Shown piece after piece: positions 44,501-53,608 of a DNA stretch of 64,000 nucleotides. The DNA is taken from the NCBI RefSeq assembly GCF_028207065.1, contig NZ_JAQLFP010000001.1, forward strand, positions 164,077 to 228,076, in the 5' to 3' direction. The position numbers and the translations under genes are program-made. The notes beneath the pieces were generated by a model that saw only the letters and a program-made list of their open reading frames with translations, had not been told where the DNA came from and searched no databases. Within the stretch, counting starts at the first letter, position 1. Every line of letters begins with the position of its first letter. The stretch comes from Collinsella aerofaciens. Lineage in GTDB: Bacteria; Actinomycetota; Coriobacteriia; Coriobacteriales; Coriobacteriaceae.

Positions 44501-45475
44501 CTAGCTCGTGTAGCGCTCGCGGTAGGTGTTGCGCTTGGGCGCGGAGCCGTGGCTACCGTGGTGACGCGTGCGACTCGCGGTGTTGGTCGCGGGCGCGGCG
44601 GCGCGCTCGGAAGCGGCCTGCTTGGGCGGGATGCCGCCGGTCTTAAGAATCTGCACCTCGCGGTCGGTGAGCTCGCGCCACGAGCCCTTGGCCACATCCT
44701 TGAGCTCCAGGCCGGCAAAGTTGCAGCGGTGCAGGCGGATCACCGGGTGGTGAATCTTGCTCAGCATGCGCTTGACCTGGTTCTTGCGGCCTTCGCGGAT
44801 GATGACCTCCACGGCGGTGGTGCCGGGCTTAACGCCTTGCGGAGCTACGGCCTCGGCCTCGCGCGCGTTAATGACGCGGCAGATCGCCGGCTGGCACAGG
44901 CCGTCATCGAGCTCGATGCCGCGGCGGAGTGGTTCTAAGTCGCGATCGGTCAGGTTGCCGTCCACGAGCGCCTGGTAGGTCTTGTAAACATGCTTGCTGG
45001 GGTGCAGCAGATCCTGCGACAGGTCGCCGTCGGTGGTAAAGAGCAAAAGCCCCGTGGTGTCGCGGTCCAGGCGGCCCACAGGGAACAGGCCCGGAAATCG
45101 GTCGCGCGGGACCAGGTCGGCCACGCAAGGGCGCTCCTGCGGATCGCTCATGGTGGTGAGGTAGCCGGTCGGCTTGTAGAGCATCAGGTACACGGAGCCC
45201 TGGTTGAGCTTGACGGGCATGCCGTCGACCTCGATATGGTCGTGGTCGACGTCGACCTTGGTGCCCAGTTCGGTCGCGATCTGGCCGTTGACGGTCACGC
45301 GGCCGGCGGTCATCAGGTCCTCCGATCCGCGGCGGCTCGCCACGCCCGCGCGCGCCAAAAAGCGCTGCAGGCGCATGGTGTGCGGATAGACGGGCTGGGC
45401 GTCGGATTCGTGCGTATCCGCGTTGGGCACCGCAGCGCCGGCGCGCGTCTCCCCTACTTCGTTAGTCCTCGTCAT
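44501..45475 (-). CDS. rluB: Pseudouridine synthase RluB-type
   Basis: 23S rRNA pseudouridine synthase (RsuA/RluB/E/F family). An S4 RNA-binding domain (RLQRFLARAGVASRRGSEDLM) is followed by the catalytic domain with Asp in GRLDRDTTGLLL. ATG 45475 lies behind GGAGG and overlaps the end of scpB by 14 bases. 324 residues, with a basic, low-complexity C-terminal tail (RTRHHGSHGS region). Confidence 0.9.
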   Translation of the reverse strand: MTRTNEVGETRAGAAVPNADTHESDAQPVYPHTMRLQRFLARAGVASRRGSEDLMTAGRVTVNGQIATELGTKVDVDHDHIEVDGMPVKLNQGSVYLMLYKPTGYLTTMSDPQERPCVADLVPRDRFPGLFPVGRLDRDTTGLLLFTTDGDLSQDLLHPSKHVYKTYQALVDGNLTDRDLEPLRRGIELDDGLCQPAICRVINAREAEAVAPQGVKPGTTAVEVIIREGRKNQVKRMLSKIHHPVIRLHRCNFAGLELKDVAKGSWRELTDREVQILKTGGIPPKQAASERAAAPATNTASRTRHHGSHGSAPKRNTYRERYTS

Positions 45476-46190
45476 GTAAATCCTCCGAGGTCTCGTCGAC
45501 GACCAGGTTTTCCAAGTCCTCGACTGCCTCAACATCTTCAACATCTGTATCGAGCAGTTCGCGCTCTTCATCCAGGTCATCGGCCTGCTCCTCGAGCGTG
45601 GACTGAATGCTGCGGCCGCTCAGGCGCTCGCGGATAAACTGACGCGACTGCTCGTCGGGGGCAAACTGCTCCAGGTCAGGCAGGTCGCGGGTGGAGCGCA
45701 GACCGAACTTTTCCAAGAAGGCGTTGGTCGTGCCATAGATGATGGCTTGACCGCGCTGGGGGTCGCGGCCGAGCTCGCGCACCAGGCCCTTGTCCACGAG
45801 CGACGCGATGACGCCGTCGGAGTTGACGCCGCGGATGCCCTTGACCACCTCGCGCGTGACGGGCTGGTGGTATGCGATGACGGCCAGAGTTTCGAGCGCC
45901 GCCTGCGACAGCTTTTGCGTGTCCCAGCTCAGCACGTAGGCCTCGACCACGTCGTGGTAGGCGGGATGCGTAAACAGGCGCCAGCCGCCGGCAACCTCGC
46001 GCAGCTGAAAGCCGCGGTTGGCCTCCTCGTATTCAACCTTGAGCTCGGCCAACAGCGACGCGCACTCGCCGGGGGCGATATCCAGCGCACCTGCCAGCGC
46101 GGGTGCGCTCACGGGGTCGCTCGACACCAGCAACAGCGCCTCGAGGGCGCCTTTGAGGCTGTTTGCCTCCAGCGTGGAAAGGGTTGACAT
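45462..46190 (-). CDS. scpB: Segregation and condensation protein B
   Basis: Kleisin-associated winged-helix subunit of the SMC condensin. The LEALLLVSSDPVS start, TLAVIAYHQPVTR and GRDPQRGQAIIYGTT motifs are characteristic. 242 residues with an acidic tail. Overlaps rluB and follows scpA by 11 bases. SMC itself is not in the window. Confidence 0.95.
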   Translation of the reverse strand: MSTLSTLEANSLKGALEALLLVSSDPVSAPALAGALDIAPGECASLLAELKVEYEEANRGFQLREVAGGWRLFTHPAYHDVVEAYVLSWDTQKLSQAALETLAVIAYHQPVTREVVKGIRGVNSDGVIASLVDKGLVRELGRDPQRGQAIIYGTTNAFLEKFGLRSTRDLPDLEQFAPDEQSRQFIRERLSGRSIQSTLEEQADDLDEERELLDTDVEDVEAVEDLENLVVDETSEDLHDED

Positions 46191-46201
46191 GGTTGCCGCT
46201 C

Positions 46202-47008
46202 CTATTCGGTGAGCTCGGGGCCCTCGCCGGGTACGTATGCCTCGGCGCCCTCGACGCGGTTTATTTGAATGGTTCCAAAGATCTCGTCCTGGCTCAGGGT
46301 AAGCGAGCCACGTTTGGCGAGCTCGAGCATAGCCAGGAAGGTGACGACGAGCTGCTCGGTGGTGGCGTCGCCGTCCAGCAGCTCGCGGAAGGTGCAGGTT
46401 TGGTGCGCCATGGTAAAGCGGTCGACCGAGGCCACCGTCAGGTCGAGCGGCACGCGATGCGGCGCCACGTGCTCGGCCTCCAGCAGGAAGGTCTGGCGCT
46501 TGCCGTCCAGGTCGGCGCAGATGACGGCCAGGCCACGCAGCGTGATGCCGGCCAGGTAGTCGGGCATAAGGCCTAGGAACTCGGGGTCGGGGCCGGCCAC
46601 GCGCGGATGCATGCGGCTCTCGGCCTGCATGCGCGCGCCAAGGGCTGCCGCCGCGCCCTTAAACTGCTTGTAGGCGATCAGGCGCTGGATCAGGACCTCG
46701 CGCAGGGCGTCGCCGTCGAGCGCGCTGAGTTCCTCGAGGTCTTCGTCGCCGCCATCCTCGTCGGTGTTGCGCGGGGCCTCCTGGGGTACCAGCGAGGCGG
46801 CCTTGATGTCCAAAAGGGTTGCCGCGACCAGCAAAAAATCGCTCGCCACGTCCAGGTCCAGTGCCTCAATGCGCTCGACCTCGGCCAGGTATTGCTCGGC
46901 CACCTCGCTGATCGAGATGGCGCCGATATCAACTTTTTGGCGGGTTACCAGCTGCAGCAGCAGGTCGAACGGTCCGCTGTAGACCTGCGTCGACACGCGA
47001 TACGACAT
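46202..47008 (-). CDS. scpA: Segregation and condensation protein A (kleisin)
   Basis: Kleisin subunit linking SMC heads. N-terminal FSGPFDLLLQLVTRQKVDI-like motif (YSGPFDLLLQL), VASDFLLVAATLLDIKA and a C-terminal winged helix. 268 residues. The upstream gap to the protease gene is 84 bases without a clear promoter. Confidence 0.95.
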   Translation of the reverse strand: MSYRVSTQVYSGPFDLLLQLVTRQKVDIGAISISEVAEQYLAEVERIEALDLDVASDFLLVAATLLDIKAASLVPQEAPRNTDEDGGDEDLEELSALDGDALREVLIQRLIAYKQFKGAAAALGARMQAESRMHPRVAGPDPEFLGLMPDYLAGITLRGLAVICADLDGKRQTFLLEAEHVAPHRVPLDLTVASVDRFTMAHQTCTFRELLDGDATTEQLVVTFLAMLELAKRGSLTLSQDEIFGTIQINRVEGAEAYVPGEGPELTE

Positions 47009-47092
47009 CTTCGACCTCCTTTGACGGCGCCTTCGCGGCGCGGTTTGGGTGCATGTTGCGACCGTTTTGCACGGTCGACCTGTAAGTTTACC

Positions 47093-47776
47093 TTAGATGC
47101 CGGCGATTGCGAAGTTGAGCAGCCACTCGGCCAGCGGATACACGGTAACGTCGAAATACCGTCCGATCACGTCGATGCCGGTCCACATGGGCAGCAGGTA
47201 CAGCACCAGGATGAGGATGGGCATGGCGTATTGCTGCAGGCGATAGTAGTTGGCGAGCGTTTTGCCTTTGAGGAACGGCACGATAATCGACGAGCCGTCG
47301 AGCGGCGGGATCGGGATGAGGTTAAAGAACGCGAGCGACAGGTTGACCACGATAAAGGTGGCGCCGAAGTTCATGATTTGGGACGCCACGGCAAAGGACA
47401 TGCTGGCGTAGAGGTTGCCGTATGCCGCGTGCATGAGGGCGGCCGCGAGACACGCGAGGGCGATGTTCGATGCGGGGCCGGCTGCGCTCACCAGGACCTC
47501 GTCGCGTTTGGGGTGCTTGAGGTTGTTGAGGTAGACGGGCACGGGTTTGGCAAAGGCGAACACCGGGCCGCCGGCGGCAAGCATGAGCAGCGGCAAGATG
47601 ACGGTGCCAAATGGGTCGATGTGATTGAGCGGGTTGAGCGAGACGCGGCCGCGCGAACGGGCCGTCTTGTCGCCGAGCGCCCAGGCTGCGGCGGCGTGCG
47701 CGCTCTCGTGGATAACGATGCCCACGATGACGGCGACAGCGCTGGCGAGCAGGTTCATGAGGTAGCTGCTGGACAT
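47093..47776 (-). CDS. Site-2 protease family (M50) membrane metalloprotease
   Basis: 227-residue intramembrane protease with zinc site HESAH near residue 24 and the second metal motif NLIPIPPLDG. About six hydrophobic segments. No PDZ domain, so it belongs to the short SpoIVFB/YwhC-type group, often encoded before scpA in Gram-positives. Its substrate is unknown. Confidence 0.88.
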   Translation of the reverse strand: MSSSYLMNLLASAVAVIVGIVIHESAHAAAAWALGDKTARSRGRVSLNPLNHIDPFGTVILPLLMLAAGGPVFAFAKPVPVYLNNLKHPKRDEVLVSAAGPASNIALACLAAALMHAAYGNLYASMSFAVASQIMNFGATFIVVNLSLAFFNLIPIPPLDGSSIIVPFLKGKTLANYYRLQQYAMPILILVLYLLPMWTGIDVIGRYFDVTVYPLAEWLLNFAIAGI

Positions 47777-47785
47777 GGCGCTCCC

Positions 47786-48082
47786 CTAGCGGACGCGGCG
47801 CGAGGCGCGCGTGAGCAGGTAATCGCCCACAAACAGGATCACGGCGACGATGGCGTAATCCAGGCGGAACACACCGCCAAAGGGCGACGTGATGACGCCG
47901 TAGCCGGCGATGGCGTTCGGAAGGGCGCGCGAAAGCTCAACGACAAAGCCCACGATCTGCAGCTTGGCGGTGAGGCCGCTAAAGCACAGCAGCACGGTCA
48001 TCGCGCTCATAAAGATGCCGCAGATACGACAGACGATGGCGATGATGCTCATCGCCACGGCAGCGGCCTTACGAGAGTTCAC
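47786..48082 (-). CDS. Small hypothetical membrane protein
   Basis: 98 residues with two or three hydrophobic segments ([21 protein letters not shown] and [16 protein letters not shown]). The start is GTG 48082, inside the 3' end of the ABC-F gene, behind a GAGGAG site 7 bases upstream. This overlap with good ribosome-binding site supports it as real. I do not recognise the family. Confidence 0.6.
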   Translation of the reverse strand: MNSRKAAAVAMSIIAIVCRICGIFMSAMTVLLCFSGLTAKLQIVGFVVELSRALPNAIAGYGVITSPFGGVFRLDYAIVAVILFVGDYLLTRASRRVR

Positions 48083-50105
48083 GCGCGGTCTCCTCTTCGA
48101 TCTGGGTGGAAAGCTCCAGCCATTCGTCCTCGAGCTTGGGCAGCTCTTGCTTAAGGCCGTTATATTCCCCCAGCGCGGCGTTGAACTTGTCCTGATCGGC
48201 ATAAAGCTCTTCACTTGCCATCAATTCCATAAGCTCGTCATAGCGGGCGCGCTTTTTGTCGAGCTCTGCCTCGATCTTCTTGAGCTGGTTGCGCACGCCC
48301 TTGAGCTTTTTGTTGAGCGCGGCGCGGGCCTGGGCCTCGGCGCGTTTTTGCTCTTTGGTCTTTTTGCCCTCGGCAGGCTTGGGGGCCGCGGCGGGGCTAC
48401 TGGCCTGGACGGCGTTGGCGGCATTGTTGCTCTTGCTTGCCACCGGCGCGCTCTCCCCTGCCGCCTCAGCAGCGGCGCGGGCAGCGAGATCCTCGCGCTT
48501 GTAGAGGTAGTAGTCGTAGTCGCCGTCATAGACCGTGACCTTGCCGTCACGGATGTCGATCACGCGGTTGGCCACGGCGCGCACCAGGTGCTCGTCGTGG
48601 CTGATCAACACGATGGTGCCGGGGAAGTTTTGCAGGGCGTTCTCGAGCATGTCCACCGAGTCGATGTCCAGGTGGTTGGTGGGCTCGTCCAGGCATAGAA
48701 GCGCCTCGGGCGCCACGAGCATCTTGGCGAGCGCCAGGCGCGCTTTTTCGCCGCCGGAGAGGACGCGGACCTGCTTTTCGATTGCGTCATTGTCGCTAAA
48801 CAGGAAGGCGCCCAGCAAGCTGCGCTGTTGCGGCACGGTCCACTTGGGCGTGACGGTGTCGATCTCTTGCAGGACGGTGTTCGATTCGGTCATGCCCTCG
48901 AGCGCGTGCTGGGCATAGTAGGCGACGCCCACGTTGGTGCCCAGGTCGCGGGTGCCGGAGGTAGGCGGCTCCAGGCCGGCGATGATCTTCATGAGCGTGG
49001 ACTTGCCGGCGCCGTTGGGGCCGACGAGCGCCACGTGCTCGCCGCGGTAGAGCTTGAGGTCGATGTCGCTGTAGATGTGCTTGTCGCCGTAGGATTTGGA
49101 GACGCCCTCCAGGCCCACGACCATGTCGCCGGAGCGCGGCGGGTCGGGGAACTTAAAGTCGATGTGCTTGTGGCCCTCGGGCAGAATGACGAGCTCCTTT
49201 TTGATCTGCTCGATCTTGCGGATGCGCTCCTGCGCCTGGGCGGCCTTGGTGGGCTTGTAGCGGAACTTGTCGACGAAGACCTGCATGTGGGCGATGTCGC
49301 GTTCCTGGGCGGCGCGCTTGGCGCGCATCTGCTCCAGGTTGTCCTCGCGCTGCTTGAGATAGCTGCTGTAGTTGCCGGTGTAGGTGGTCACGCGGCGGTT
49401 TTCGAGCGCGGCGACGTGGTCGACGCAGGCGTCCATGAAGGCGCGGTCGTGACTGACGATGAGCACGGCGCCGTCGTAGTTGGCGATAAAGCCGCGCAGC
49501 CACTGGACGCTCTCGAGGTCCAGGTGGTTGGTGGGCTCGTCCAGCAGCAGCAGGTCGGGGTGGCGCAGGAAGAGCTTTGCAAGCGCGATGCGCATCTGCC
49601 AGCCGCCCGAGAACTCGGAGCACGGGCGCTCAAAGTCGGTGACCTTAAAGCCAAGGCCGGACAGGATCTTGCGGGCGTTGCTCTCGAGCTCGTAGCCGCC
49701 CAGGTGCTCAAAGCGGTCCTGGACCTGGCCGTACTCGTTGAGGAGCGCGTCGACGTCTTTGCCCTTCTCGGAGAGCTCGGTGATCTGGGCCTGCAGCTCG
49801 TTGGCGCGCTCGCCCATGCGGCGAATTTCCTTGGCGGCGGCCATGACCTCGGCGAGGATGGTGGTGTCCTTTTGCTCCAGGTTGGTTTCCTGCTCTAGAT
49901 AGCCCACCTGGCAGTCCTTGGCGTACTGGACCTGGCCAGAGTCGGGACTGTCGATGCCCATGATGATCTTAAGCATGGTGGTTTTGCCGGCGCCGTTGGG
50001 GCCCACGAGCGCGAAGCGCTCGCCGGGGTTGATCTGGAAGGACGCGCCGCTAAAGAGGACGCGTGCGCCGAAGCTTTTTTCGATCTTGTCGACCAGGAGG
50101 ATCAT
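48069..50105 (-). CDS. ABC-F family ATPase
   Basis: Soluble translation-factor-type ABC protein of 678 residues without membrane domains. Two ATPase domains ([11 protein letters not shown] and [11 protein letters not shown]; signatures [10 protein letters not shown] and [10 protein letters not shown]; both with DEPTNHLD) joined by a linker, and a C-terminal coiled coil of the Uup/YdiF type. ATG 50105 is chosen over 50168, which lies inside the terminator of tRNA-Ala. ABC-F proteins act on the ribosome; a role in antibiotic protection cannot be told from the sequence. Confidence 0.92.
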   Translation of the reverse strand: MILLVDKIEKSFGARVLFSGASFQINPGERFALVGPNGAGKTTMLKIIMGIDSPDSGQVQYAKDCQVGYLEQETNLEQKDTTILAEVMAAAKEIRRMGERANELQAQITELSEKGKDVDALLNEYGQVQDRFEHLGGYELESNARKILSGLGFKVTDFERPCSEFSGGWQMRIALAKLFLRHPDLLLLDEPTNHLDLESVQWLRGFIANYDGAVLIVSHDRAFMDACVDHVAALENRRVTTYTGNYSSYLKQREDNLEQMRAKRAAQERDIAHMQVFVDKFRYKPTKAAQAQERIRKIEQIKKELVILPEGHKHIDFKFPDPPRSGDMVVGLEGVSKSYGDKHIYSDIDLKLYRGEHVALVGPNGAGKSTLMKIIAGLEPPTSGTRDLGTNVGVAYYAQHALEGMTESNTVLQEIDTVTPKWTVPQQRSLLGAFLFSDNDAIEKQVRVLSGGEKARLALAKMLVAPEALLCLDEPTNHLDIDSVDMLENALQNFPGTIVLISHDEHLVRAVANRVIDIRDGKVTVYDGDYDYYLYKREDLAARAAAEAAGESAPVASKSNNAANAVQASSPAAAPKPAEGKKTKEQKRAEAQARAALNKKLKGVRNQLKKIEAELDKKRARYDELMELMASEELYADQDKFNAALGEYNGLKQELPKLEDEWLELSTQIEEETARELS

Positions 50106-50136
50106 GGTGCCGCCTTTGACCTTGTGTGCCAATATG

Positions 50137-50164
50137 AAAAAAGGCCCCAACTTGCGTTGGAGCC
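50137..50164 (-). terminator. Terminator of tRNA-Ala copy 1
   Basis: On the - strand GGCTCCAAC and GTTGGGGCC form a stem around a GCAA tetraloop, followed by six T. It is repeated at 51115-51142. Confidence 0.92.
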
Positions 50165-50180
50165 TCATTCAATGCTCAGG

Positions 50181-50253
50181 TGGAGACGAGGGGGATCGAA
50201 CCCCTGACCTCTTGACTGCCAGTCAAGCGCTCTCCCAGCTGAGCTACGCCCCC
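50181..50253 (-). tRNA. tRNA-Ala(GGC), copy 1
   Basis: 73 bases, no encoded CCA. Acceptor GGGGGCG with CGTCTCC; D arm AGCTCAGCTGGGAGAGC; anticodon loop CTGGCAG, anticodon GGC; T arm AGGGG-TTCGATC-CCCCT. Its body is identical to copy 2. Confidence 0.95.
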
Positions 50254-50265
50254 GTGCGAAGAAGT

Positions 50266-50294
50266 ACTATACGGGAACTCGGACCACGATGCAA
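50266..50294 (-). promoter_or_regulatory. Promoter of tRNA-Ala copy 1
   Basis: On the - strand TTGCAT (50294-50289) and TATAGT (50271-50266), 17 bases apart. Confidence 0.8.
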
Positions 50295-50493
50295 GGACAT
50301 TTTTGGAAAAATTTTCGCGAGTGTCGGCGCGCACGGGACCGCGCCAGCCCGCGGGGCGCCTGGCCCCCGCACAGCCCGTACGCCGGCCGACTTGGCGCGT
50401 GGAACACGACGCGCCCCGTTCAACAGGGTTTTCCGTGCGCCGCCAGTCCCATTATCGGGTCCGATTGCGAAGCGCCCCTCCCCAGCGCCTCAG

Positions 50494-50641
50494 AACCATG
50501 CCGGTTTACTACGATAAATCAGGAATGTCCAACCACGCACGCCTTTTCGTGCAACCGGCGGGCTACCTACCTGCGGTTTTGCAAACGGAGAACACACGGT
50601 GCTCGGGGGTCGCCGATTCGTCGTAGTAAACCGGCATGGTT
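50494..50641. repeat. MITE-like palindromic element, copy 1
   Basis: Terminal inverted repeats of 21 bp, perfect (50494-50514 and 50621-50641, containing CCGGTTTACTACG). The interior carries short blocks such as ACCACGCACGCCT and TACCTGCGGTTTT that recur in copy 2. No open frame of interest. The 50254-50872 gap otherwise holds only GC-rich sequence and the tRNA-Ala promoter. Confidence 0.7.
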
Positions 50642-50872
50642 TTGAAATGGCATCAGGTTGATTTCACGCTGAAATGTCTTGAAGCCCTGAATTTAAGGCC
50701 TTAACTTTTTATAAAACACTTCTTATCTGCGACGGGCCTAGATTAGCTGTTGTTTAGCATCGAACTTGATCTTGCGTTGTGCGACTTGCTCGTGCATGGT
50801 AGTATTTCACGACGTGAAGCGAAGAAATTAGGCCTGAGTTGCCTTTGCTAGAATTGCATTCACCGTTCATAA

Positions 50873-50948
50873 GGGCTCTTGGCGCAACGGTCAGCGCAGG
50901 GGACTCATAATCCCTGGGTTCTGGGTTCGAATCCCGGAGGGCCCACCA
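50873..50948 (+). tRNA. tRNA-Met or tRNA-Ile2 (anticodon CAT)
   Basis: 76 bases including encoded CCA. Acceptor GGGCTCT-type pairs with GGGCCC-side; D arm GGCGCAACGGTCAGCGC; anticodon loop CTCATAA; T arm CTGGG-TTCGAAT-CCCGG. CAT can mean elongator Met or lysidine-modified Ile2; the sequence alone does not settle it. An extended -10 TGCTAGAAT lies at 50846-50854. Confidence 0.9.
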
Positions 50949-50957
50949 GAGTATTTC

Positions 50958-50988
50958 GAGGCTGGGCATTACGCCCGGTCTCTTTGTT
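50958..50988 (+). terminator. Terminator after tRNA-Met/Ile2
   Basis: GAGGCTGGGC and GCCCGGTCTC form a 10-bp stem with two G-T pairs around ATTAC, followed by TTTGTT. Confidence 0.7.
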
Positions 50989-51114
50989 ATTGGCGCTGCA
51001 GACTAGGTTTGCTATCCAGAAACGTAAAGTTATTAACATTCATATTCGTAATTAACAATGGGTATGTCGCCAAGATGCTGCCCAGTCAACACATGGCGTA
51101 AATCGATAGATATG

Positions 51115-51142
51115 AAAAAAGGCCCCAACTTGCGTTGGAGCC
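51115..51142 (-). terminator. Terminator of tRNA-Ala copy 2
   Basis: Same stem, GCAA loop and T tract as at 50137-50164. Confidence 0.92.
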
Positions 51143-51158
51143 TCATTCAATGCTCGGG

Positions 51159-51231
51159 TGGAGACGAGGGGGATCGAACCCCTGACCTCTTGACTGCCAG
51201 TCAAGCGCTCTCCCAGCTGAGCTACGCCCCC
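51159..51231 (-). tRNA. tRNA-Ala(GGC), copy 2
   Basis: Identical in sequence to the tRNA at 50181-50253. The duplicated stretch continues downstream through the terminator and upstream through the promoter. Confidence 0.95.
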
Positions 51232-51243
51232 GTGCGAGAAAGT

Positions 51244-51272
51244 ACTATACGGGAACTCCCCCGCCGATGCAA
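51244..51272 (-). promoter_or_regulatory. Promoter of tRNA-Ala copy 2
   Basis: TTGCAT (51272-51267) and TATAGT (51249-51244) on the - strand, 17-base spacer. The spacer differs from copy 1 only in its -35-proximal half. Confidence 0.8.
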
Positions 51273-51495
51273 GGACAATTTTGGAAAAGATTTTACGGTG
51301 CGTGGAACGGCGCGGGGCCGAAGGGACACACGATGCCCGAAATAGCCCGCGGGGCGCGCCCCAGGTGCCGCCGGCCAGAACAAAGCAATCCGCGGTGCTT
51401 CCGCGGGAGGGTTTCGTCTGAGCCCCTCTCCGCGCCTTCGGGTCAATTTACTGAACCGTGCGCAGCTCGCGCCAGCTGGTCGCTTCATAAACGGA

Positions 51496-51629
51496 CCGGT
51501 TTACTACGACGATTCCCGGATTTCCGACCACACGCCTACATTCGCAAAACGGGCAGGCATTCTACCTGCGGTTTTACGAGCGACGAATTCGGTGCGCTCA
51601 GCTACCCCCAATCCAACGTAGTAAACCGG
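51496..51629. repeat. MITE-like palindromic element, copy 2
   Basis: 13-bp perfect terminal inverted repeats CCGGTTTACTACG / CGTAGTAAACCGG (51496-51508 and 51617-51629). Interior blocks ACCACACGCCT, TACCTGCGGTTTT and CGGTGC-CTC match copy 1 in order. The rest of the 51232-51696 gap is GC-rich with no gene seen. Confidence 0.7.
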
Positions 51630-51696
51630 CGTGGTTTTAAAATGGCACTTAATTACTGCAGCATATAAAGTAGTAATAATGCTCACTTGAACATTA

Positions 51697-52851
51697 TTAC
51701 TTACCAATACCAAGCCAATTGCACAGAACGTTGGCTCGCAATCTGGTCTCAGCGCATCTCATCGCCTCGGTTTTTGGTTTGTAGCGCAACTCCAATCGCT
51801 CACACACACTGTGAATGATGGCATCAAGCTGATCGTGATCATTGAGCATGTCATGGGTTACAAGAAATACGTCGTATCCCATGCTTTGTAATGCTGTCAT
51901 TCGTGCGGCATCGTGGTCCAGCACGGCGCCTGAACCATGGATAACCTCTCCCTGAAGTTCGATAATCACAGCTTTCATTATTATTGGGTTTACGATGACG
52001 ATATCGCCGTAACAGATTTTCTGACCTGCGATTTTTCGAGCTGAATTCGACAGCGGTGTTAAGTCGTTGACGTATATGTTTTTAAACTCCGCTCCGCCAG
52101 TACGCCTCGGAAGACTTAGCAACATGATTCCAGCAACTTCTAGCGGGGATGCCGCAATACCCATTACCTGCCGTGCGGCTTCGTAGAATTGTTTTCCCCA
52201 CATCTCGCCCTTAACCTTCGCTGCAAATTTGTGCAGTTCTTCTATTTCAATAAGAGGCTTTCTCATCCAGAGCGATGTGCCTTTTCCGTTTGCTTTATTT
52301 CCGGATCCGTCATTCTGCTGCCCACTTTGATCATTCTCGCTGTCCTTCTGGCTCGCCCGAGCATAGACTCGCTTCCATGGGGCCTCGTCTTGGGTTTCAT
52401 CTAGTTCAAAAAGACTTTCTGTGGTGTACTGCTCTTCTTCTGATTTTGCTTGCTCAAGTGCCATGTCGACCGCGGGCGATGGTTTAAAAACCGAAAACCA
52501 TCCGCAGAGCTCGTACATGGCCAGAACCAGGTCGCATGAAGAAACGCTTCGAGTCATGGTGAATAGCGTATGAAGAGGGTCTGTGACGCTAAAGCCCATG
52601 CCCGTGTCGATCGAGACCTTCTCTGTATAGGCGCTGTTCCATCGGATGGTCCGTCTTGTCTCGGAATGTAGGTTGCTTCGAGTTGATGCTGCTGTGATGA
52701 CTGGGGTCTTGAGGACGTCGGTTACGAAAGGGGCTTGGGATAGAGCTCGCCAGCCTTCTTCGGAGTTGGGTAGGCGCGGGTAGAGGTCGCGCACCTGCGG
52801 TGGGCAGCGCCAATAGCGGAATGCGGTGTTTGCGCAGACGATTTCGTCCAT
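51697..52851 (-). CDS. AbiEi-like / DUF559-type endonuclease-fold protein
   Basis: 384-residue accessory protein. The N-terminal half (CANTAFRYWRCPPQVRDLYP, later GMGFSVTDPLHTLFTMTR) resembles AbiEi-type antitoxin/regulator proteins. The last 110 residues (VIIELQGEVIHG, then LDHDAARMTALQSMGYDVFLVTHD) match the E-x-x-G...D...R...L...G pattern of Vsr-like DUF559 nuclease domains. ATG 52851 lies behind GGGGAGG. Less GC-rich than the core and placed between tRNA genes, so probably horizontally acquired. No AbiEii toxin is next to it. Family call is tentative. Confidence 0.5.
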   Translation of the reverse strand: MDEIVCANTAFRYWRCPPQVRDLYPRLPNSEEGWRALSQAPFVTDVLKTPVITAASTRSNLHSETRRTIRWNSAYTEKVSIDTGMGFSVTDPLHTLFTMTRSVSSCDLVLAMYELCGWFSVFKPSPAVDMALEQAKSEEEQYTTESLFELDETQDEAPWKRVYARASQKDSENDQSGQQNDGSGNKANGKGTSLWMRKPLIEIEELHKFAAKVKGEMWGKQFYEAARQVMGIAASPLEVAGIMLLSLPRRTGGAEFKNIYVNDLTPLSNSARKIAGQKICYGDIVIVNPIIMKAVIIELQGEVIHGSGAVLDHDAARMTALQSMGYDVFLVTHDMLNDHDQLDAIIHSVCERLELRYKPKTEAMRCAETRLRANVLCNWLGIGK

Positions 52852-53173
52852 TTGCGCCTCCCCTGGTATCGGCCGTAGACCGTGCGGTTGTGGTCGTGGA
52901 CGATTATCTACCGGGGCATCATGCGGGTAAGTACCGGAAGCTGACCAAACGCTGACCAAAAGCTTGACGCAATCCGTTGAAAAGCCGCCATAGGCATGAA
53001 CGCGCTGGTACAAGCTGTGAGCCAGCGGTCTCTGTCTCCACAATTGCACATAGATTACGCAGGGAATTCAATGAATGAACGCAGACGCATTTTGCAAAAC
53101 GCGCAATGACGACACCTAAGGTGAACTGCGTAACATATAACGCCTTAGGTAACTTCGCTTCAATTTTGGTGTC
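52852..53173. other. Non-coding spacer upstream of the nuclease-like gene
   Basis: No gene supported. It contains the direct repeat GCTGACCAAA twice near 52950 and short palindromes (CACCT-A-AGGTG near 53115). It would hold the promoter of the - strand gene, but no consensus pair stands out. Confidence 0.5.
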
Positions 53174-53209
53174 AAAAAGAAAAAGGTCAGAGGCTTAACA
53201 CCTCTGACC
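53174..53209 (-). terminator. Terminator after tRNA-Val
   Basis: GGTCAGAGG and CCTCTGACC, 9-bp perfect stem with a 7-base loop, followed on the - strand by TTTTTCTTTTTG. Confidence 0.88.
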
Positions 53210-53220
53210 TGTGCTTTAGA

Positions 53221-53295
53221 TGGTGGGCGATACAAGATTCGAACTTGTGACCCCATCCGTGTGAAGGATATGCTCTACCCCTGAGCCAATCGCCC
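53221..53295 (-). tRNA. tRNA-Val(CAC)
   Basis: 75 bases including CCA. Acceptor GGGCGAT with ATCGCCC; D arm GGCTCAGGGGTAGAGC; anticodon loop TTCACAC, anticodon CAC; T arm ACAAG-TTCGAAT-CTTGT. TTGGAA and TAGTAT, 18 bases apart upstream on the - strand, form a likely promoter. Confidence 0.94.
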
Positions 53296-53608
53296 GTCGC
53301 CTTTCGGCAAAAGAGATACTAACATAGCCGCGCGAGGTTTTCCAAGAACTTTTTGCCCCCGATTTTAAATTCGTGCGCGTCAGCCGCGCCATGGCAAACG
53401 CCGTAACCACTAAAATCGCAGCTCAACACTGCTTTACAGCTTGAACCACGACGTCTCGGGGTGGCAGCTTCGTCGATCAAGGCGATGCTGTCCAGATCAT
53501 CGGGTAAAGTACGGGGTGCTTTCGGCACGATAGGGTCGGTTGCGTCTGCTGTACAGTTGTCAAAAGTCATACCTTGTGGATGTCCCTTTCTTCCAAATGG
53601 CAGCTATC
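53296..53608. other. Spacer between tRNA-Val and surface-protein gene
   Basis: Apart from the tRNA-Val promoter nothing is supported. An 83-residue frame on the - strand (53319-53570) has no good ribosome-binding site or recognisable motif and was left out. Confidence 0.5.

Noticed and set aside
48069..50105. ABC-F gene as an antibiotic resistance gene
   Set aside because: The sequence fits the general Uup/YdiF type in a core operon, and resistance cannot be inferred from it.
53319..53570. 83-residue - strand frame
   Set aside because: No ribosome-binding site at the right distance, no recognisable domain, overlaps the tRNA-Val promoter.
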